DNA of 64,000 nucleotides from assembly GCF_007990225.1 (NCBI RefSeq), contig NZ_BJWF01000007.1, forward strand, positions 1 through 64,000, given 5' to 3'. This DNA is from Enterococcus villorum (GTDB taxonomy: Bacteria; Bacillota; Bacilli; Lactobacillales; Enterococcaceae). The notes beneath the pieces were generated by a model. It had not been told where the DNA came from, did no database searches, and was given only the letters and a program-made list of their open reading frames with translations. Each line of letters opens with the position of its first letter. Positions within the stretch are counted from its first letter, which is position 1. Positions 10,566 to 20,590 of the stretch are shown in pieces. A program made the position numbers and the translations under genes.

Positions 10566-11504
10566 ATGGAAACACGTGCAATAGTTATAGAAGAATATGG
10601 TCATGCGGATCAACTAAAAGAAAGCCAAGTTAGTTTACCTGAATTAGGGGATCATCAAGTCTTGGTGAAAGTAAAAGCAACATCAGTCAACCCGATTGAT
10701 TGGAAATTACGTGAAGGGTATTTAGCGCAAATGATGCCTTGGGAATTTCCAATTATTTTAGGATGGGATGTGGCAGGTGAAATTGTAGCTGTAGGAGAAA
10801 AAGTGCAAGATTGGCAAGTCGGTCAAGCTATCTTTGCTCGACCAGAAACAACACGTTTTGGTACCTATGCAGACTATACGATCGTAGATGATCATTTATT
10901 AGCCAAAAAACCAGAAACGGTTTCTTTTGAAGAGGCAGCAGCAGTGCCATTAGCAGGATTGACTGCTTATCAAGCACTATTTACTCACGGCAAACTAAAA
11001 GCGGGTGAAAAAGTCTTAATCCATGCGGGGGCTGGCGGTGTAGGTATCTACGCCATTCAATTAGCAAAAAACGCTGGAGCATTCGTTATTACTACTGCTA
11101 GTGAGAAAAATCATGCCTTATTAAAAGAACTTGGAGCGTACCAAGTGATTGATTATCATACAACTGATTTTTCAGAAGTATTAGAAAATATTGATCTAGT
11201 TTTTGATACGATGGGCGGCGACGTGCAAAAAGCGAGTTTTAAAGTGTTAAATGAAGAGGGACGATTGATCTCAATCGTTGATCAGCCAGATGAGGAATTA
11301 GCTAAACACGTTGCTGTAGCAAAAAGTATCTGGCTTCAACCAGATGGCAAACAATTACAAGAGATTGCGGATTTAATGGCGGAAGGAAAAGTAAAAAGCA
11401 TCATTGGACATACGTACCCTCTTACAGCAGAAGGTGTAAAAAAAGCCCATGAATTAAGTGCGACCCACCATGCCCAAGGGAAAATCGTTTTAGTAAATGA
11501 ATAA
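10566..11504 (+). CDS. NADPH-dependent oxidoreductase / quinone reductase, MDR superfamily
   Basis: A 312-residue medium-chain dehydrogenase/reductase lacking the zinc-binding cysteines, as in quinone oxidoreductases and enoyl reductases. It has the N-terminal GroES-like domain (VKVKATSVNPIDWKLREG, about residues 34-51), the Rossmann loop HAGAGGVGIYAIQLAK (about 153-168) and the IDLVFDTMGGD segment. It probably reduces quinones or reactive carbonyls with NADPH; the physiological substrate is unknown. GGAGGG precedes the ATG at 10566. A terminator shared with the convergent gene follows. Confidence 0.87.
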   Translation: METRAIVIEEYGHADQLKESQVSLPELGDHQVLVKVKATSVNPIDWKLREGYLAQMMPWEFPIILGWDVAGEIVAVGEKVQDWQVGQAIFARPETTRFGTYADYTIVDDHLLAKKPETVSFEEAAAVPLAGLTAYQALFTHGKLKAGEKVLIHAGAGGVGIYAIQLAKNAGAFVITTASEKNHALLKELGAYQVIDYHTTDFSEVLENIDLVFDTMGGDVQKASFKVLNEEGRLISIVDQPDEELAKHVAVAKSIWLQPDGKQLQEIADLMAEGKVKSIIGHTYPLTAEGVKKAHELSATHHAQGKIVLVNE

Positions 11505-11616
11505 TCTATCCTAAATAAATATTGCTAGAACAGAAAAATATGTGGACGCTGTCGGTTTTAAATTTTTGTGAGCGAATGATGGCCTGTTTACTTCTGTTTA
11601 TTGTGCTCTATTAGGT

Positions 11617-11657
11617 AAAAAAACTGATCCGCTAAAACAGCTGGATCAGTTTTTTTA
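11617..11657. terminator. Bidirectional terminator between convergent genes
   Basis: AAAACTGATCC pairs perfectly with GGATCAGTTTT. A runs on the left and T runs on the right allow it to work for both the oxidoreductase and the convergent PPDK regulator. Confidence 0.85.
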
Positions 11658-12515
11658 CTATTTTTCCCCAGAAGTATCCGTTCCATAGTAACTATGGTCC
11701 TCTAACTCCAAAGCATTTAAAATCAGGGACGCTGTTTCTTCAATTGAAAGTGAGGCAACATTGATCACTATACACCCTAATTTTTCATAAAGTTCATTTG
11801 CAAAATCTAACTCGGCTCGAATTTTTTCAATATCCGAATAAGCAGTATCAGGATTTAACCCATAAGAGCGCATTCGTTCTTTACGTATATTATTTAAGAT
11901 ATCTGGATTATTTGTTAAACCAACAATTTTTTTAGGATCGATTTCCCATAGTTGTTTAGGGATATGCGCTTGTGGAATCAATGGTAAATTTGCTACTTTT
12001 AAGTTTTTATTTGCTAGAAATAAGCTCAAAGGGGTCTTTGAAGTTCTAGAAACCCCAAGTAATACAACATCAGCTTCTAAAAAACCACGTGGGTCTTTTC
12101 CATCATCATATTTTACAGCAAACTCCATAGCTTTAATCCGTTTAAAATAATTTTCATTCAATAAATGTAAAGCACCAGGTTGTCGGGTCGGTTTAATCCC
12201 TGTTAAACGTTCAATTTCTTCAACTGGTGGGGTTAAGACATCAAAACTAAATAAGTTATTTTTTTGGCAAAAACTTCGCGTTTGATCAATTAACTCTTGA
12301 TTGATCAAAGTGTGTAGAACAAGCGCTTTTTCTTCTAAAGCATCTTGCAACGCTTGGGCTAAGGTTTCTTTGTCAGTTACAAATGTTCGTCGAAACAAAT
12401 TAAATTCAACGGTAGGATATTGAGCCATGGTTGCTTGCGCTAATTTCGTAGCTGTTTCCCCAGCAGAATCCGAAATGACAAAAAAAGTAACGATTTCAGT
12501 TGATTCGAAAGTCAT
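11658..12515 (-). CDS. Pyruvate, phosphate dikinase regulatory protein (bifunctional kinase/pyrophosphorylase, DUF299)
   Basis: A 285-residue DUF299 protein. The family switches PPDK (or PEP synthase) off by ADP-dependent phosphorylation and on by Pi-dependent dephosphorylation. Signature segments are FFVISDSAGETA at the N-terminus, the P-loop-like LLGVSRTSKTPLS (residues about 150-162) and the C-terminal INVASLSIEETA. Zur-like fur is transcribed divergently. In Firmicutes this gene often sits near a CBS-domain regulator and ppdK; neither is adjacent here, so the target enzyme must be elsewhere. Confidence 0.9.
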   Translation of the reverse strand: MTFESTEIVTFFVISDSAGETATKLAQATMAQYPTVEFNLFRRTFVTDKETLAQALQDALEEKALVLHTLINQELIDQTRSFCQKNNLFSFDVLTPPVEEIERLTGIKPTRQPGALHLLNENYFKRIKAMEFAVKYDDGKDPRGFLEADVVLLGVSRTSKTPLSLFLANKNLKVANLPLIPQAHIPKQLWEIDPKKIVGLTNNPDILNNIRKERMRSYGLNPDTAYSDIEKIRAELDFANELYEKLGCIVINVASLSIEETASLILNALELEDHSYYGTDTSGEK

Positions 12516-12607
12516 ATTTATAAAACCTCACTTGCATTTTTTTTATCTTTAGTATACCATACTGTGGAACCCATACTTCGTAATCATTTTGATTTGGAGG
12601 GAGAACC

Positions 12608-13051
12608 TTGAAAAAGCAAACATTGATTGAACAATCATTAGAAACATTGAAAAATAACGGTTTTAAGTATACAAAAAAGCGTGAAGCGTTGTTGACTTAT
12701 TTAATAAAAAGAAATCGATACGTCTCTGCAAAAGAAGTCTTTGATTATATGAATCAAGAATTTAAAGGAGTAAGTTACGATACGATTTATCGAAACCTTC
12801 ATGATTTTTCTGAACTTGATTTATTGGAAGAAACAGACTTGAATGGTGAAATGAAATTTCGCTTTCATTGTTGTCAAGGTGAGATTGGACATCACCATCA
12901 TTTCATCTGTACTGTTTGTGGAATGACAAAAGAAATCCACATGTGCCCAATGAATTACTTCGAAAATCAGTTAAATGGCTGTACGATTGAAGGGCATCGT
13001 TTCGAAATTTTTGGGCGATGTGAAAACTGTCAATCGGTTGATATTTCATAA
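12608..13051 (+). CDS. zur: Fur-family repressor, probably zinc-responsive (Zur)
   Basis: A 147-residue Fur-family regulator with a winged-helix N-terminus (YDTIYRNLHDFSEL recognition region) and two structural CxxC pairs, CTVCG and CENC. The histidine/cysteine-rich hinge (FHCCQGEIGHHHHFIC) resembles Zur proteins, which repress zinc uptake. The start is TTG at 12608, preceded by GGAGGGAG. It could instead be PerR or Fur; the lack of the PerR-type hinge and the HCCQ segment favour Zur. rpsU follows but has its own strong promoter. Confidence 0.75.
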   Translation: MKKQTLIEQSLETLKNNGFKYTKKREALLTYLIKRNRYVSAKEVFDYMNQEFKGVSYDTIYRNLHDFSELDLLEETDLNGEMKFRFHCCQGEIGHHHHFICTVCGMTKEIHMCPMNYFENQLNGCTIEGHRFEIFGRCENCQSVDIS

Positions 13052-13089
13052 AATAACATTTTATTATTTTAAAAAAACCAAAGATTCCC

Positions 13090-13118
13090 TTGACGGTCAA
13101 AACAGCATTAGATATAAT
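13090..13118 (+). promoter_or_regulatory. Strong sigma-A promoter of rpsU
   Basis: A -35 TTGACG (13090-13095) and a -10 TATAAT (13113-13118) are separated by exactly 17 bp. They lie 84 bp before the rpsU start. Confidence 0.85.
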
Positions 13119-13201
13119 AATTGTAGAACAGTCTTGTTTTTTGGATTCTAATTTCAATAACAATTACGGTTACTTTTTAAGCTCGGAGGGAGGGAATTAA
13201 C

Positions 13202-13378
13202 ATGTCAAAAACAGTCGTTCGCAAAAACGAATCACTTGACGATGCTCTTCGTCGCTTCAAACGTTCCGTGTCAAAAGCGGGTACTTTACAAGAATCTCGT
13301 AAACGTGAATTCTACGAAAAACCAAGTGTAAAACGTAAGAAAAAATCTGAAGCAGCTAGAAAACGCAAAAAATTCTAG
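13202..13378 (+). CDS. rpsU: 30S ribosomal protein S21
   Basis: A 58-residue, very basic small-subunit protein beginning [19 protein letters not shown] and ending in a lysine/arginine-rich tail. This is the exact size and composition of bacterial S21, which acts on the small ribosomal subunit during initiation. GGAGGGAGG precedes the ATG, and a consensus promoter lies upstream. The next gene, a YqeY-family protein, follows after 26 bp and is commonly its partner in Firmicutes. Confidence 0.97.
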   Translation: MSKTVVRKNESLDDALRRFKRSVSKAGTLQESRKREFYEKPSVKRKKKSEAARKRKKF

Positions 13379-13404
13379 TTCTTTGATGAATTGGAGTTGG
13401 TAGT

Positions 13405-13851
13405 GTGTCACTACTAAGTAGATTAAACGATGACATGAAAACAGCGATGAAAGCTAAAGATAAAGAATCTTTACAAGTGATTCGTATGATTAAGTCATCC
13501 ATTCAAAACGAGCAGATTAAAGAAGGTCACGACTTGACAGAAGACGAAGAATTAACAGTGTTGTCTCGCGAAATGAAACAGCGACGTGATTCTTTGCATG
13601 AGTTTGAAGAAGCTGGACGTGACGATTTAGCTGAAAAAGTGAAAAGTGAAATAGCAATTGTTGAAAAATACATGCCAGAACAACTTTCTGAGGATGATAT
13701 TCGTCAACTCGTTCAAGAAGCGATCACGCAAACTGGTGCTTCTTCTGTAAAAGAATTTGGCAAAGTCATGGGTGTGATCATGCCTAAAGTCAAAGGAAAA
13801 GCAGATGGAAACCAAGTGAATGCTATCGTGAAGGAACTATTGCAATCCTAA
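13405..13851 (+). CDS. GatB/YqeY domain protein
   Basis: A 148-residue protein starting at GTG 13405. It matches the YqeY family, a stand-alone relative of the C-terminal tail of amidotransferase subunit GatB. Recognisable segments are [19 protein letters not shown] at the N-terminus and [19 protein letters not shown] near the C-terminus. The family's role is not firmly known; a tRNA-linked function is assumed from the GatB homology. It is co-transcribed with rpsU, and a terminator follows. Confidence 0.9.
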   Translation: MSLLSRLNDDMKTAMKAKDKESLQVIRMIKSSIQNEQIKEGHDLTEDEELTVLSREMKQRRDSLHEFEEAGRDDLAEKVKSEIAIVEKYMPEQLSEDDIRQLVQEAITQTGASSVKEFGKVMGVIMPKVKGKADGNQVNAIVKELLQS

Positions 13852-13862
13852 TTTTATCATTT

Positions 13863-13894
13863 AAACTGTGAACAGTGATGTTCGCAGTTTTTTT
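13863..13894 (+). terminator. Terminator after yqeY-family gene
   Basis: AAACTGTGAAC pairs with GTTCGCAGTTT (one G-U) around a six-base loop, followed by T residues. In the remaining 13895-14280 I see no gene and no firm promoter, only AT-rich sequence. Confidence 0.85.
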
Positions 13895-14295
13895 GTATAT
13901 TTTTGAAAAAAATGATACAAGAAAAGTAAAGAATACGGTTATTTAAAATAAATTTTCGAATGAGTTTATAAAAAACAGTTGCCTCAATGATCATTCTCTA
14001 TTCTTCTTATTTATATAAAATAATTCTTTCTTGTTCACGACCGTAAATAAGTAAAAGTATTTCGACTATTTCCATTTTTATCATCGTTTCTCGAGCTATT
14101 TTCTAAATAAAAAAGAAATGAGCCAAGTAAGTATCGTCCAAACAAATTGGGGGCAGTTGTCTAAAAATCGTATTTTTTGGATGAATTGATCCGCATATAA
14201 ACACTTTGCTAATAACCTTTTTTATTTGCTATATAGTTTTTTACTAATATGGTAAAATAGGATGGAATGATTTGAAGTAAAGGAGATGTCTATTT

Positions 14296-15267
14296 TTGAC
14301 AGAAGCATCCAGTTCTTTAGAGATTAGATTAACAGCAGCTGATGATATCAGTATGCTATTAGGTTCGCATGATAAACATATAAAATTAATCGAAGAAATG
14401 ACAGATACGACGATCCATACTAGAGGAGAAATGATCCAAGTGATCGGGGAAGAACCGGGGCTTTCATTAGCAAACTCAGTCATACGGACATTACAAGAAT
14501 TAATAAAACGAGGTATCCATGTCAGTACACCTGATGTGGTCACTGCTTTAAAAATGGGGCAAAAAGGAACGTTGGATTACTTCGTTGAAATGTATGAAGA
14601 AGAAATTGTCAAAGACCGTAATGGTAAACCAATTCGAGTAAAAAATAGCGGACAAAAGAAATATGTAGAATCCGTTGCAAAGCATGACATCGTCTTTGGT
14701 ATCGGTCCTGCAGGAACTGGTAAAACGTTTTTAGCAGTTGTATTAGCGATTGCAGCTTTGAAAAAAGGCGAAGTACAAAAAATTATTCTGACTCGGCCAG
14801 CTGTAGAAGCAGGTGAGAATTTGGGGTTTTTACCAGGAGACTTAAAAGAAAAGGTTGATCCTTATTTGCGTCCAGTCTACGATGCGCTTTATCAAATTTT
14901 TGGATTGGATCATACAAATCGATTGATGGAGCGAGGCGTTATTGAAATTGCTCCGTTAGCTTATATGCGTGGACGGACGTTAGATGATGCCTTTGTCATA
15001 TTAGATGAGGCGCAAAATACAACAGTTGCTCAAATGAAAATGTTCCTAACGCGTTTAGGCTACCAATCGAAAATGATTGTGAATGGAGACACGAGTCAAA
15101 TTGATTTACCAAAAGGAGTGATGAGTGGACTTATTCACGCCGAACGTACACTGAAGCAAATCAAAAAAATCGATTTTGTTAATTTTGAGGCGAGTGACGT
15201 TGTTCGTCATCCTGTTGTAGCCGAAATCATCAAAGCTTATGAAAAGGCAGATCTTCATCAAGAGTAA
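14296..15267 (+). CDS. PhoH-family ATPase (PhoH/PhoL)
   Basis: A 323-residue P-loop protein. The Walker A loop is GIGPAGTGKTFLA (about residue 135) and Walker B is FVILDEAQN. The N-terminal region (about 1-110) is the KH-like domain seen in PhoH proteins that precede ybeY, a family linked to RNA metabolism. The start is TTG 14296, with AAGGAG about ten bases upstream. It heads the conserved block phoH-pgpH-ybeY-dgkA-era-recO. Confidence 0.92.
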   Translation: MTEASSSLEIRLTAADDISMLLGSHDKHIKLIEEMTDTTIHTRGEMIQVIGEEPGLSLANSVIRTLQELIKRGIHVSTPDVVTALKMGQKGTLDYFVEMYEEEIVKDRNGKPIRVKNSGQKKYVESVAKHDIVFGIGPAGTGKTFLAVVLAIAALKKGEVQKIILTRPAVEAGENLGFLPGDLKEKVDPYLRPVYDALYQIFGLDHTNRLMERGVIEIAPLAYMRGRTLDDAFVILDEAQNTTVAQMKMFLTRLGYQSKMIVNGDTSQIDLPKGVMSGLIHAERTLKQIKKIDFVNFEASDVVRHPVVAEIIKAYEKADLHQE

Positions 15268-15286
15268 GGCTTAGGAGGATAAGCGA

Positions 15287-17479
15287 ATGTTGAACAAAAT
15301 TCTACAACAACTGCAAGCTAGATTAGGAAAAGCTGCACTGCCCTTCTTATTACTTTTGTTTTTTGTGATTGTATGTGGGGTAACCTTTAGCAGTGTCAAA
15401 CAAAAAGCCAATGATTTTAAAGAAGGGCAAGTGGCCGAAGAAAGTATTCGAGCAAACAAAACGATTGAAAATACTGAAGAAACGGAACAAAAAAGAAAAT
15501 TGGCAGCAGAGGCTGTCACGCCAGAATATACTTATCAACAAGATTTGGCTGAGGAACAAAATAGCCGAATCAAACAACTTTTTGATTTAATCAGTAAAAC
15601 AAATGATTCTGTCAATAAAGCGTATAAAGAGAAAGTGGATAAGGCAAAAGAAAATGAAAATATACCCAATCCAACGATAGATGAACGAATTGCCGCATTA
15701 AAAAAGAATTTTGAAAATGCCAATGCTGAAAATGTTGCTTTTTACCAAAAGTTACCTACAAACTTCTATACAAAAATATTTGGCATGACAAATACTCAAA
15801 TTACAACCGTACGAGACGAGAGCCTGAGACTGATTGGTGAACAAATGAAAAAACAGGTTCGAGAAAGTGATTTGGAAACTTTTAAACAAGAAGCAGAAGA
15901 CCAGATACAGTACTTAAATGTCTCAACAGATCAACAACAGACAATTCATTATTTGGTCGATCAAGGAATTGTTGTAAATGATGTATTAAATGAAAAGAAA
16001 ACAGAAGAACTAAAACAATCTGCCAGAGAAGCGGTTCAACCGGTGATGATCTATCAAGGTGAAGTCATCGTTCGTGAAGGAAATCAAATCGATGCAGATG
16101 CGATGAAAAAACTTGAATTGTTAGGCTTAACCAATCAAACGACTTCGATTTTTCCATTAGTTGCGATGGTTTTAGCCGTCCTTTTACAAATTGCTGTGCT
16201 TCTTTACAATTCTATGCAATACCATGAAGCTGGAAAACGTACCGAGTACGTACTCTTTTACGTGACAGCCATGTCAATTAGTGTACTATTAATGAAATTC
16301 TTTCAACTATTCCAAACAGAACAAGCAGCCTATATTCCACTCTTTTACCCAGCTGCCTTTGTTCCTTTAGTTTTGAATTTCTTCTTGAATCGAAGAGCTG
16401 GTATCATGGCAGCTTTATTTCAAGCTGTATCTGCCCTTTTTATTTTTTATAATTCAATTGGCACAAACTTTTTGACAGTTATCTTAATGTCTTATCTGTT
16501 CTCAGGCTTACTAGCGACAATTCTAAAACGCCAGAGAGTTTCAGAACAATGGTTTTCTGCTATGATGTGGGTAATTATTTTTCCTTTGATGATGGATATT
16601 GTCTTGATCGTTTATCAAGGAATGAGTTTCAGCAATGGAACAACTTGGCTCATGCTTATTTGTGGGTTTATGGGCGCTTTATTGTCTTATTTATTAACGA
16701 TGGGGCTACATCCTTATATTGAATTAATGGTCAATGATGATAGTGTAATCGTCTTAAACGAATTGAGTAACCCAAATCATCCGCTACTAAAACAATTGTT
16801 AGAAGAAGCTCCGGGGACATATCACCATAGCATGATGGTCGCCAATTTAAGTGCCAATGCAGTAGCTGAAATCAACGGACGTTCCTTACTGACACGAGTG
16901 GCTTGTTATTATCATGATATTGGAAAGATCAAACATGCGAGCTTTTTTGTAGAAAATTTGCCTTCTGGTGCAGAAAATCCACATAACTTTTTATTACCAG
17001 AAGATAGCAAACAGATTATTTTTGGTCATGTGACGGATGGTGCTAAAATTTTAGAGGAATATGGCATGCCTCAAATGGTGATTGACATTTGTCGACAACA
17101 TCATGGCACAACATTAATGAGATATTTTTATATCAAAGCAAAAGAACGAAATCCAGAAATAACGGAAGAACAATTTCGTTATCCTGGACCTAAGCCACAG
17201 ACAAGAGAAGCTGGAATTGTGAACATTGCCGATAGTTGTGAAGCAGCTGTTCGTGCAATGGATCATCCAACGAGTGAAAAAATCGAAAAATTTGTACACA
17301 ATCTGATCGAAGAACGCATCTCAGATGGTCAATTGGATGATAGTGGCTTGACATTAAAAGAAATACGTAAAGTCGAAAAATCATTGATTAGTGGCTTAAG
17401 CAGTACCTTCCATTCAAGGATCAAATACCCTAAAATGAAATCGGAAGCAGAAAAAATGAAACCTGAAACAGACAATTAA
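15287..17479 (+). CDS. pgpH: 7TM HD-domain cyclic-di-AMP phosphodiesterase
   Basis: A 730-residue membrane protein. After an N-terminal membrane anchor (residues about 18-37) comes the extracellular 7TMR-HDED domain (about 45-280), seven transmembrane helices (about 285-480) and a cytoplasmic HD domain. The metal-binding HD signature is in [12 protein letters not shown]...[11 protein letters not shown] (about 508-550). PgpH-type enzymes hydrolyse c-di-AMP to pApA, affecting potassium and osmotic balance and the cell wall. AGGAGG precedes the ATG. The gene is followed at 4 bp by the ybeY reading frame. Confidence 0.93.
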   Translation: MLNKILQQLQARLGKAALPFLLLLFFVIVCGVTFSSVKQKANDFKEGQVAEESIRANKTIENTEETEQKRKLAAEAVTPEYTYQQDLAEEQNSRIKQLFDLISKTNDSVNKAYKEKVDKAKENENIPNPTIDERIAALKKNFENANAENVAFYQKLPTNFYTKIFGMTNTQITTVRDESLRLIGEQMKKQVRESDLETFKQEAEDQIQYLNVSTDQQQTIHYLVDQGIVVNDVLNEKKTEELKQSAREAVQPVMIYQGEVIVREGNQIDADAMKKLELLGLTNQTTSIFPLVAMVLAVLLQIAVLLYNSMQYHEAGKRTEYVLFYVTAMSISVLLMKFFQLFQTEQAAYIPLFYPAAFVPLVLNFFLNRRAGIMAALFQAVSALFIFYNSIGTNFLTVILMSYLFSGLLATILKRQRVSEQWFSAMMWVIIFPLMMDIVLIVYQGMSFSNGTTWLMLICGFMGALLSYLLTMGLHPYIELMVNDDSVIVLNELSNPNHPLLKQLLEEAPGTYHHSMMVANLSANAVAEINGRSLLTRVACYYHDIGKIKHASFFVENLPSGAENPHNFLLPEDSKQIIFGHVTDGAKILEEYGMPQMVIDICRQHHGTTLMRYFYIKAKERNPEITEEQFRYPGPKPQTREAGIVNIADSCEAAVRAMDHPTSEKIEKFVHNLIEERISDGQLDDSGLTLKEIRKVEKSLISGLSSTFHSRIKYPKMKSEAEKMKPETDN

Positions 17480-17516
17480 AAAATTGATAAAAAGCAAGAA
17501 GAAAGAAGCGATGGTT

Positions 17517-17993
17517 ATGGACATTACATTTATGGATGAAACACAAGCCGTTTCAGCAGAAAAAATCAAAGAAATTGAGGAGCTTTTGCAATTTGCTGCT
17601 TCTCATCTAAACTTACCAGAAGAAACAGAAATGTCTGTTACTTTTATGGATAATGCAGCAATTCAAGAGATCAATCGGGTATATCGTGGAAAAGACATGC
17701 CTACAGATGTAATCAGCTTTGCCTTGGAAGAAGAAGGAGAAGACGAAATTCCAGTAATTTTTGAAGATGATGACAACCCATTACCACGTGTGCTAGGCGA
17801 TATTATGATCTCTACAGAACGTGCGGCTGAACAGGCAAAAGAATATGGCCATTCCTATGATAGAGAATTGGGATTCTTAGCCGTTCACGGTTTCTTACAC
17901 ATCAACGGTTATGATCATATGACAGCAGAAGATGAAAAAGAAATGTTTGGGTTACAGAAAGAGATTTTAGATGCGTATGGACTTAAAAGATAA
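17517..17993 (+). CDS. ybeY: Endoribonuclease YbeY (rRNA maturation factor)
   Basis: A single-strand-specific, zinc-dependent endoribonuclease needed for 16S rRNA maturation and ribosome quality control. The zinc site [11 protein letters not shown] (H-x3-H-x5-H) is intact near the C-terminus, and the [15 protein letters not shown] segment is typical. I chose ATG 17517 (MDITFMDE), with a purine-rich GAAAGAAG eight bases upstream; ATG 17511 or TTG 17484 would extend it. The end overlaps the dgkA start by 23 bp. Confidence 0.93.
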   Translation: MDITFMDETQAVSAEKIKEIEELLQFAASHLNLPEETEMSVTFMDNAAIQEINRVYRGKDMPTDVISFALEEEGEDEIPVIFEDDDNPLPRVLGDIMISTERAAEQAKEYGHSYDRELGFLAVHGFLHINGYDHMTAEDEKEMFGLQKEILDAYGLKR

Positions 17994-18384
17994 AGAGTGT
18001 GAGAAAAAAGTAGAAAAAAACAAACATTTTCTCATGTCAGTAGAATTTGCTATGCAAGGTGTCAAAACAGTATTTAACGAAGAACGGAACATGAAAAAAC
18101 ATGTTGGCTTTGGTTTGCTTGCCTTTTTCATGGGAATTATCTGCCAATTAAGTTTATCCGAGTGGCTATGGCTATTTTTAGCCGTCTTTTTGGTTTGGAT
18201 CGTTGAAATCTTAAATACGGTTTTTGAAAATGTTGTAGATATGTTTACAGATTTTCACTTTCATCCGATCGGAAAAAAAATCAAAGATATGGCAGCAGGA
18301 GCAGTGCTCGTCACCGCTTTTTTTGCCATCATCGTAGGTCTCATTTTGTTTATTCCTAAAATATACCAAATGTTGTTTAATTAA
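17971..18384 (+). CDS. dgkA: Diacylglycerol/undecaprenol kinase family protein
   Basis: A 137-residue integral membrane kinase of the DgkA family. In Gram-positives this enzyme mainly phosphorylates undecaprenol, recycling the lipid carrier used for peptidoglycan and polysaccharide. The conserved catalytic/membrane segment is [17 protein letters not shown], followed by [10 protein letters not shown]. There are three hydrophobic helices. It overlaps ybeY, and an alternative ATG lies at 17977. The ATG of era follows 12 bp after its stop. Confidence 0.92.
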   Translation: MRMDLKDKECEKKVEKNKHFLMSVEFAMQGVKTVFNEERNMKKHVGFGLLAFFMGIICQLSLSEWLWLFLAVFLVWIVEILNTVFENVVDMFTDFHFHPIGKKIKDMAAGAVLVTAFFAIIVGLILFIPKIYQMLFN

Positions 18385-18395
18385 AGGAGAAAAAT

Positions 18396-19295
18396 ATGTT
18401 CGAACATAAATCAGGTTTTGTCGCAATCGTTGGACGTCCAAATGTTGGTAAATCCACATTGCTTAATCGCATCGTCGGTCAAAAAATCGCTATCATGAGT
18501 GACAAAGCACAAACAACTAGAAATAAAATTCAAGGAGTCTATACGACACCAAAAGCACAGTTGATTTTTATTGACACACCAGGAATTCATAAACCTAAAC
18601 ATCGTTTGGGTGATTTCATGGTTGAAACAGCCTATAGCGCATTAAGAGAAGTAGATGCTGTATTATTTATGATCAGTGCAGATCAAAAACGTGGACGTGG
18701 AGATGATTTTATTATTGAACGTTTAAAAAATGTGCAATCGCCTGTTTACTTGATTATCAATAAAATTGATAAAGTCCACCCAGACGAATTGCTGAGTATT
18801 ATTGAGGATTATTCTGCACAAATGCCTTTTGCCCAAGTCGTGCCAATTTCAGCCACCGAAGGCAACAATGTAGATCGTTTGATGGAAGTTTTAGTTGAAG
18901 AGATGCCAGAAGGTCCACAATATTTTCCAGAAGATCAAGTAACCGATCATCCAGAATACTTTATTGTCTCAGAATTGATTCGTGAAAAAGTGCTATTTTT
19001 AACGAGAGATGAAGTGCCTCATTCTGTTGCGGTTGTCGTGGACTCCATGAAACGCAATGAAAATGATAAAATTCACATTCAAGCAACGATTATCGTTGAG
19101 CGTGATAGCCAAAAAGGAATCATTATTGGTAAAGGCGGAAAAATGTTAAAAGATATTGGAACAAAAGCCAGAAAAGATATTGAAAATCTTTTGGGAGACA
19201 AAGTGTTCCTTGAATTATGGGTGAAAGTTCAAAAAGATTGGCGTGACAAAAAAGTTTACTTACAAGATTTTGGTTATCGCAAAGATGAATACTAA
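18396..19295 (+). CDS. era: GTPase Era
   Basis: A 299-residue essential GTPase that binds the 3' end of 16S rRNA during 30S assembly. The G1 loop GRPNVGKS (residues about 12-19), G3 DTPG and G4 NKID are intact, and the C-terminal KH RNA-binding domain carries [20 protein letters not shown] precedes the ATG. It forms part of the conserved ybeY-dgkA-era-recO run. A hairpin at 19322-19360 separates it from recO. Confidence 0.97.
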   Translation: MFEHKSGFVAIVGRPNVGKSTLLNRIVGQKIAIMSDKAQTTRNKIQGVYTTPKAQLIFIDTPGIHKPKHRLGDFMVETAYSALREVDAVLFMISADQKRGRGDDFIIERLKNVQSPVYLIINKIDKVHPDELLSIIEDYSAQMPFAQVVPISATEGNNVDRLMEVLVEEMPEGPQYFPEDQVTDHPEYFIVSELIREKVLFLTRDEVPHSVAVVVDSMKRNENDKIHIQATIIVERDSQKGIIIGKGGKMLKDIGTKARKDIENLLGDKVFLELWVKVQKDWRDKKVYLQDFGYRKDEY

Positions 19296-19321
19296 ACAAG
19301 TGAATTGGTAGATAATAAAGT

Positions 19322-19360
19322 GGAAAAGAAGGATGATTCATTGAATGATTTTTCTTTTCC
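19322..19360 (+). terminator. Hairpin between era and recO
   Basis: GGAAAAGAA (19322-19330) pairs with TTCTTTTCC (19352-19360). The T tail is poor, so it may be a weak terminator or RNA-stability hairpin. Confidence 0.4.
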
Positions 19361-19429
19361 TTATTGTCTATTCAATAAAAAACAGCAGGACAGAAGAACG
19401 TGTGAAAATTTAAGGAGAGGAATCGAAAG

Positions 19430-20242
19430 ATGAGTCAATTGGCAGAATCAAAAGGGATCATCCTTTCCAGTAAAAACTATAAAGAAAAAGATAAATTAGT
19501 TAAAATCTTTACGGAATCTGCTGGAAAAATGATGTTTTATGTAAAAGGTATTCATCGGCAAAATCAACCCTTAGCTCCGGCACTCCTTCCTTTCACTGAA
19601 GCGATCTACATTGGGACATTCAAAAATGAAGGACTCTCATTCATAACGAGTGTAAAAGATGTTCATGCTTTTCGAAAAATTCAAGAAGATATTTTTTTGA
19701 GTGGCTACGGCACTTATTTATTGAATTTAGTGGATGCGGCAATTGAAGATCATCAATACGATCCTCATCTTTTTCAATTTACTCAATTGGCTTTGCAACG
19801 AATGGATCAAGGAGATGATGCCGAAATTATCACGAATATCTTTGAAGTACAATTGTTGCAACGCTTTGGAATAGCCCCTATTTGGACACATTGTGTGATT
19901 TGTGGGAAAACTCATGGAAAATTCGATTATTCTTCCAAATACGGCGGTGTAATATGTGAAGAGCATTGGTCAATGGATCATCGTCGTTATCATGCAGATC
20001 CACGAGCGGTGTATTTTGTCCGAATGTTTTCGGCTATTTCCTACGATAAAATTGCCGGAATCAATCTAAAAGAGACGACAAAAGCAGAGATTAGAAAATT
20101 GATTGATCAGTTATACGAAGAATATGTAGGCATTCATCTAAAGAGTAAAAAATTTATTGACCAAATGAAGTCATGGGAACATGTCTTAAAAAAACCAGAA
20201 ATAGACGAGAAAAAAACTACTAAAACAAAAGAAAACGAATAA
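19430..20242 (+). CDS. recO: DNA repair protein RecO
   Basis: A 270-residue RecFOR-pathway protein that anneals DNA and helps load RecA. The N-terminal OB-fold (residues about 1-80) begins with the typical ESKGIILSSKNYKEKDKLV stretch. The zinc-binding motif CVICGKTHGKF...GGVICEEH is in the second half. AGGAG precedes the ATG. The C-terminal lysine-rich tail is not conserved. Confidence 0.94.
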   Translation: MSQLAESKGIILSSKNYKEKDKLVKIFTESAGKMMFYVKGIHRQNQPLAPALLPFTEAIYIGTFKNEGLSFITSVKDVHAFRKIQEDIFLSGYGTYLLNLVDAAIEDHQYDPHLFQFTQLALQRMDQGDDAEIITNIFEVQLLQRFGIAPIWTHCVICGKTHGKFDYSSKYGGVICEEHWSMDHRRYHADPRAVYFVRMFSAISYDKIAGINLKETTKAEIRKLIDQLYEEYVGIHLKSKKFIDQMKSWEHVLKKPEIDEKKTTKTKENE

Positions 20243-20284
20243 AAAACGCCAAGTCCATTTAAAACTATTTGACAAATGGATAGG

Positions 20285-20536
20285 AAAACGTCTATTATGG
20301 AAGCTAGATAAATGAGAGACTTACGAAGTATTGAATAAGAATAATGAAGTACGTTGAGCAAGATCAGTAAAAAATACGTAGCAAAAGCGAGTTCGGGTGG
20401 GTGTAAGCCGAATGCTGTCGATTTTTGAAGAGGCACTTGTGAGTACTGATAACGAAGCTGCCGAAAATTTCGGAAGTAGGGTGGAACCGCGAATTGATCG
20501 TCCCTATGTTTGTTTACACAAGCATAGGGATTTTTT
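20285..20536 (+). promoter_or_regulatory. T-box riboswitch leader of glyQS
   Basis: The T-box core AGGGTGGAACCGCG lies at 20478-20491. It is preceded by the typical stem III region with GAAGAGGCAC and GAGTACT. It is followed by a terminator, TCCCTATG (20501-20508) with CATAGGGA (20523-20530) and six T residues. The leader senses uncharged tRNA, here expected to be tRNA-Gly because glyQS follows. I could not place the specifier codon by eye, so the 5' boundary is approximate. Confidence 0.9.
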
Positions 20537-20590
20537 GTTGTTTCAAATTCTTATGATAAATTTTCTTAAAAATTGGAAGGAGTCATTCAA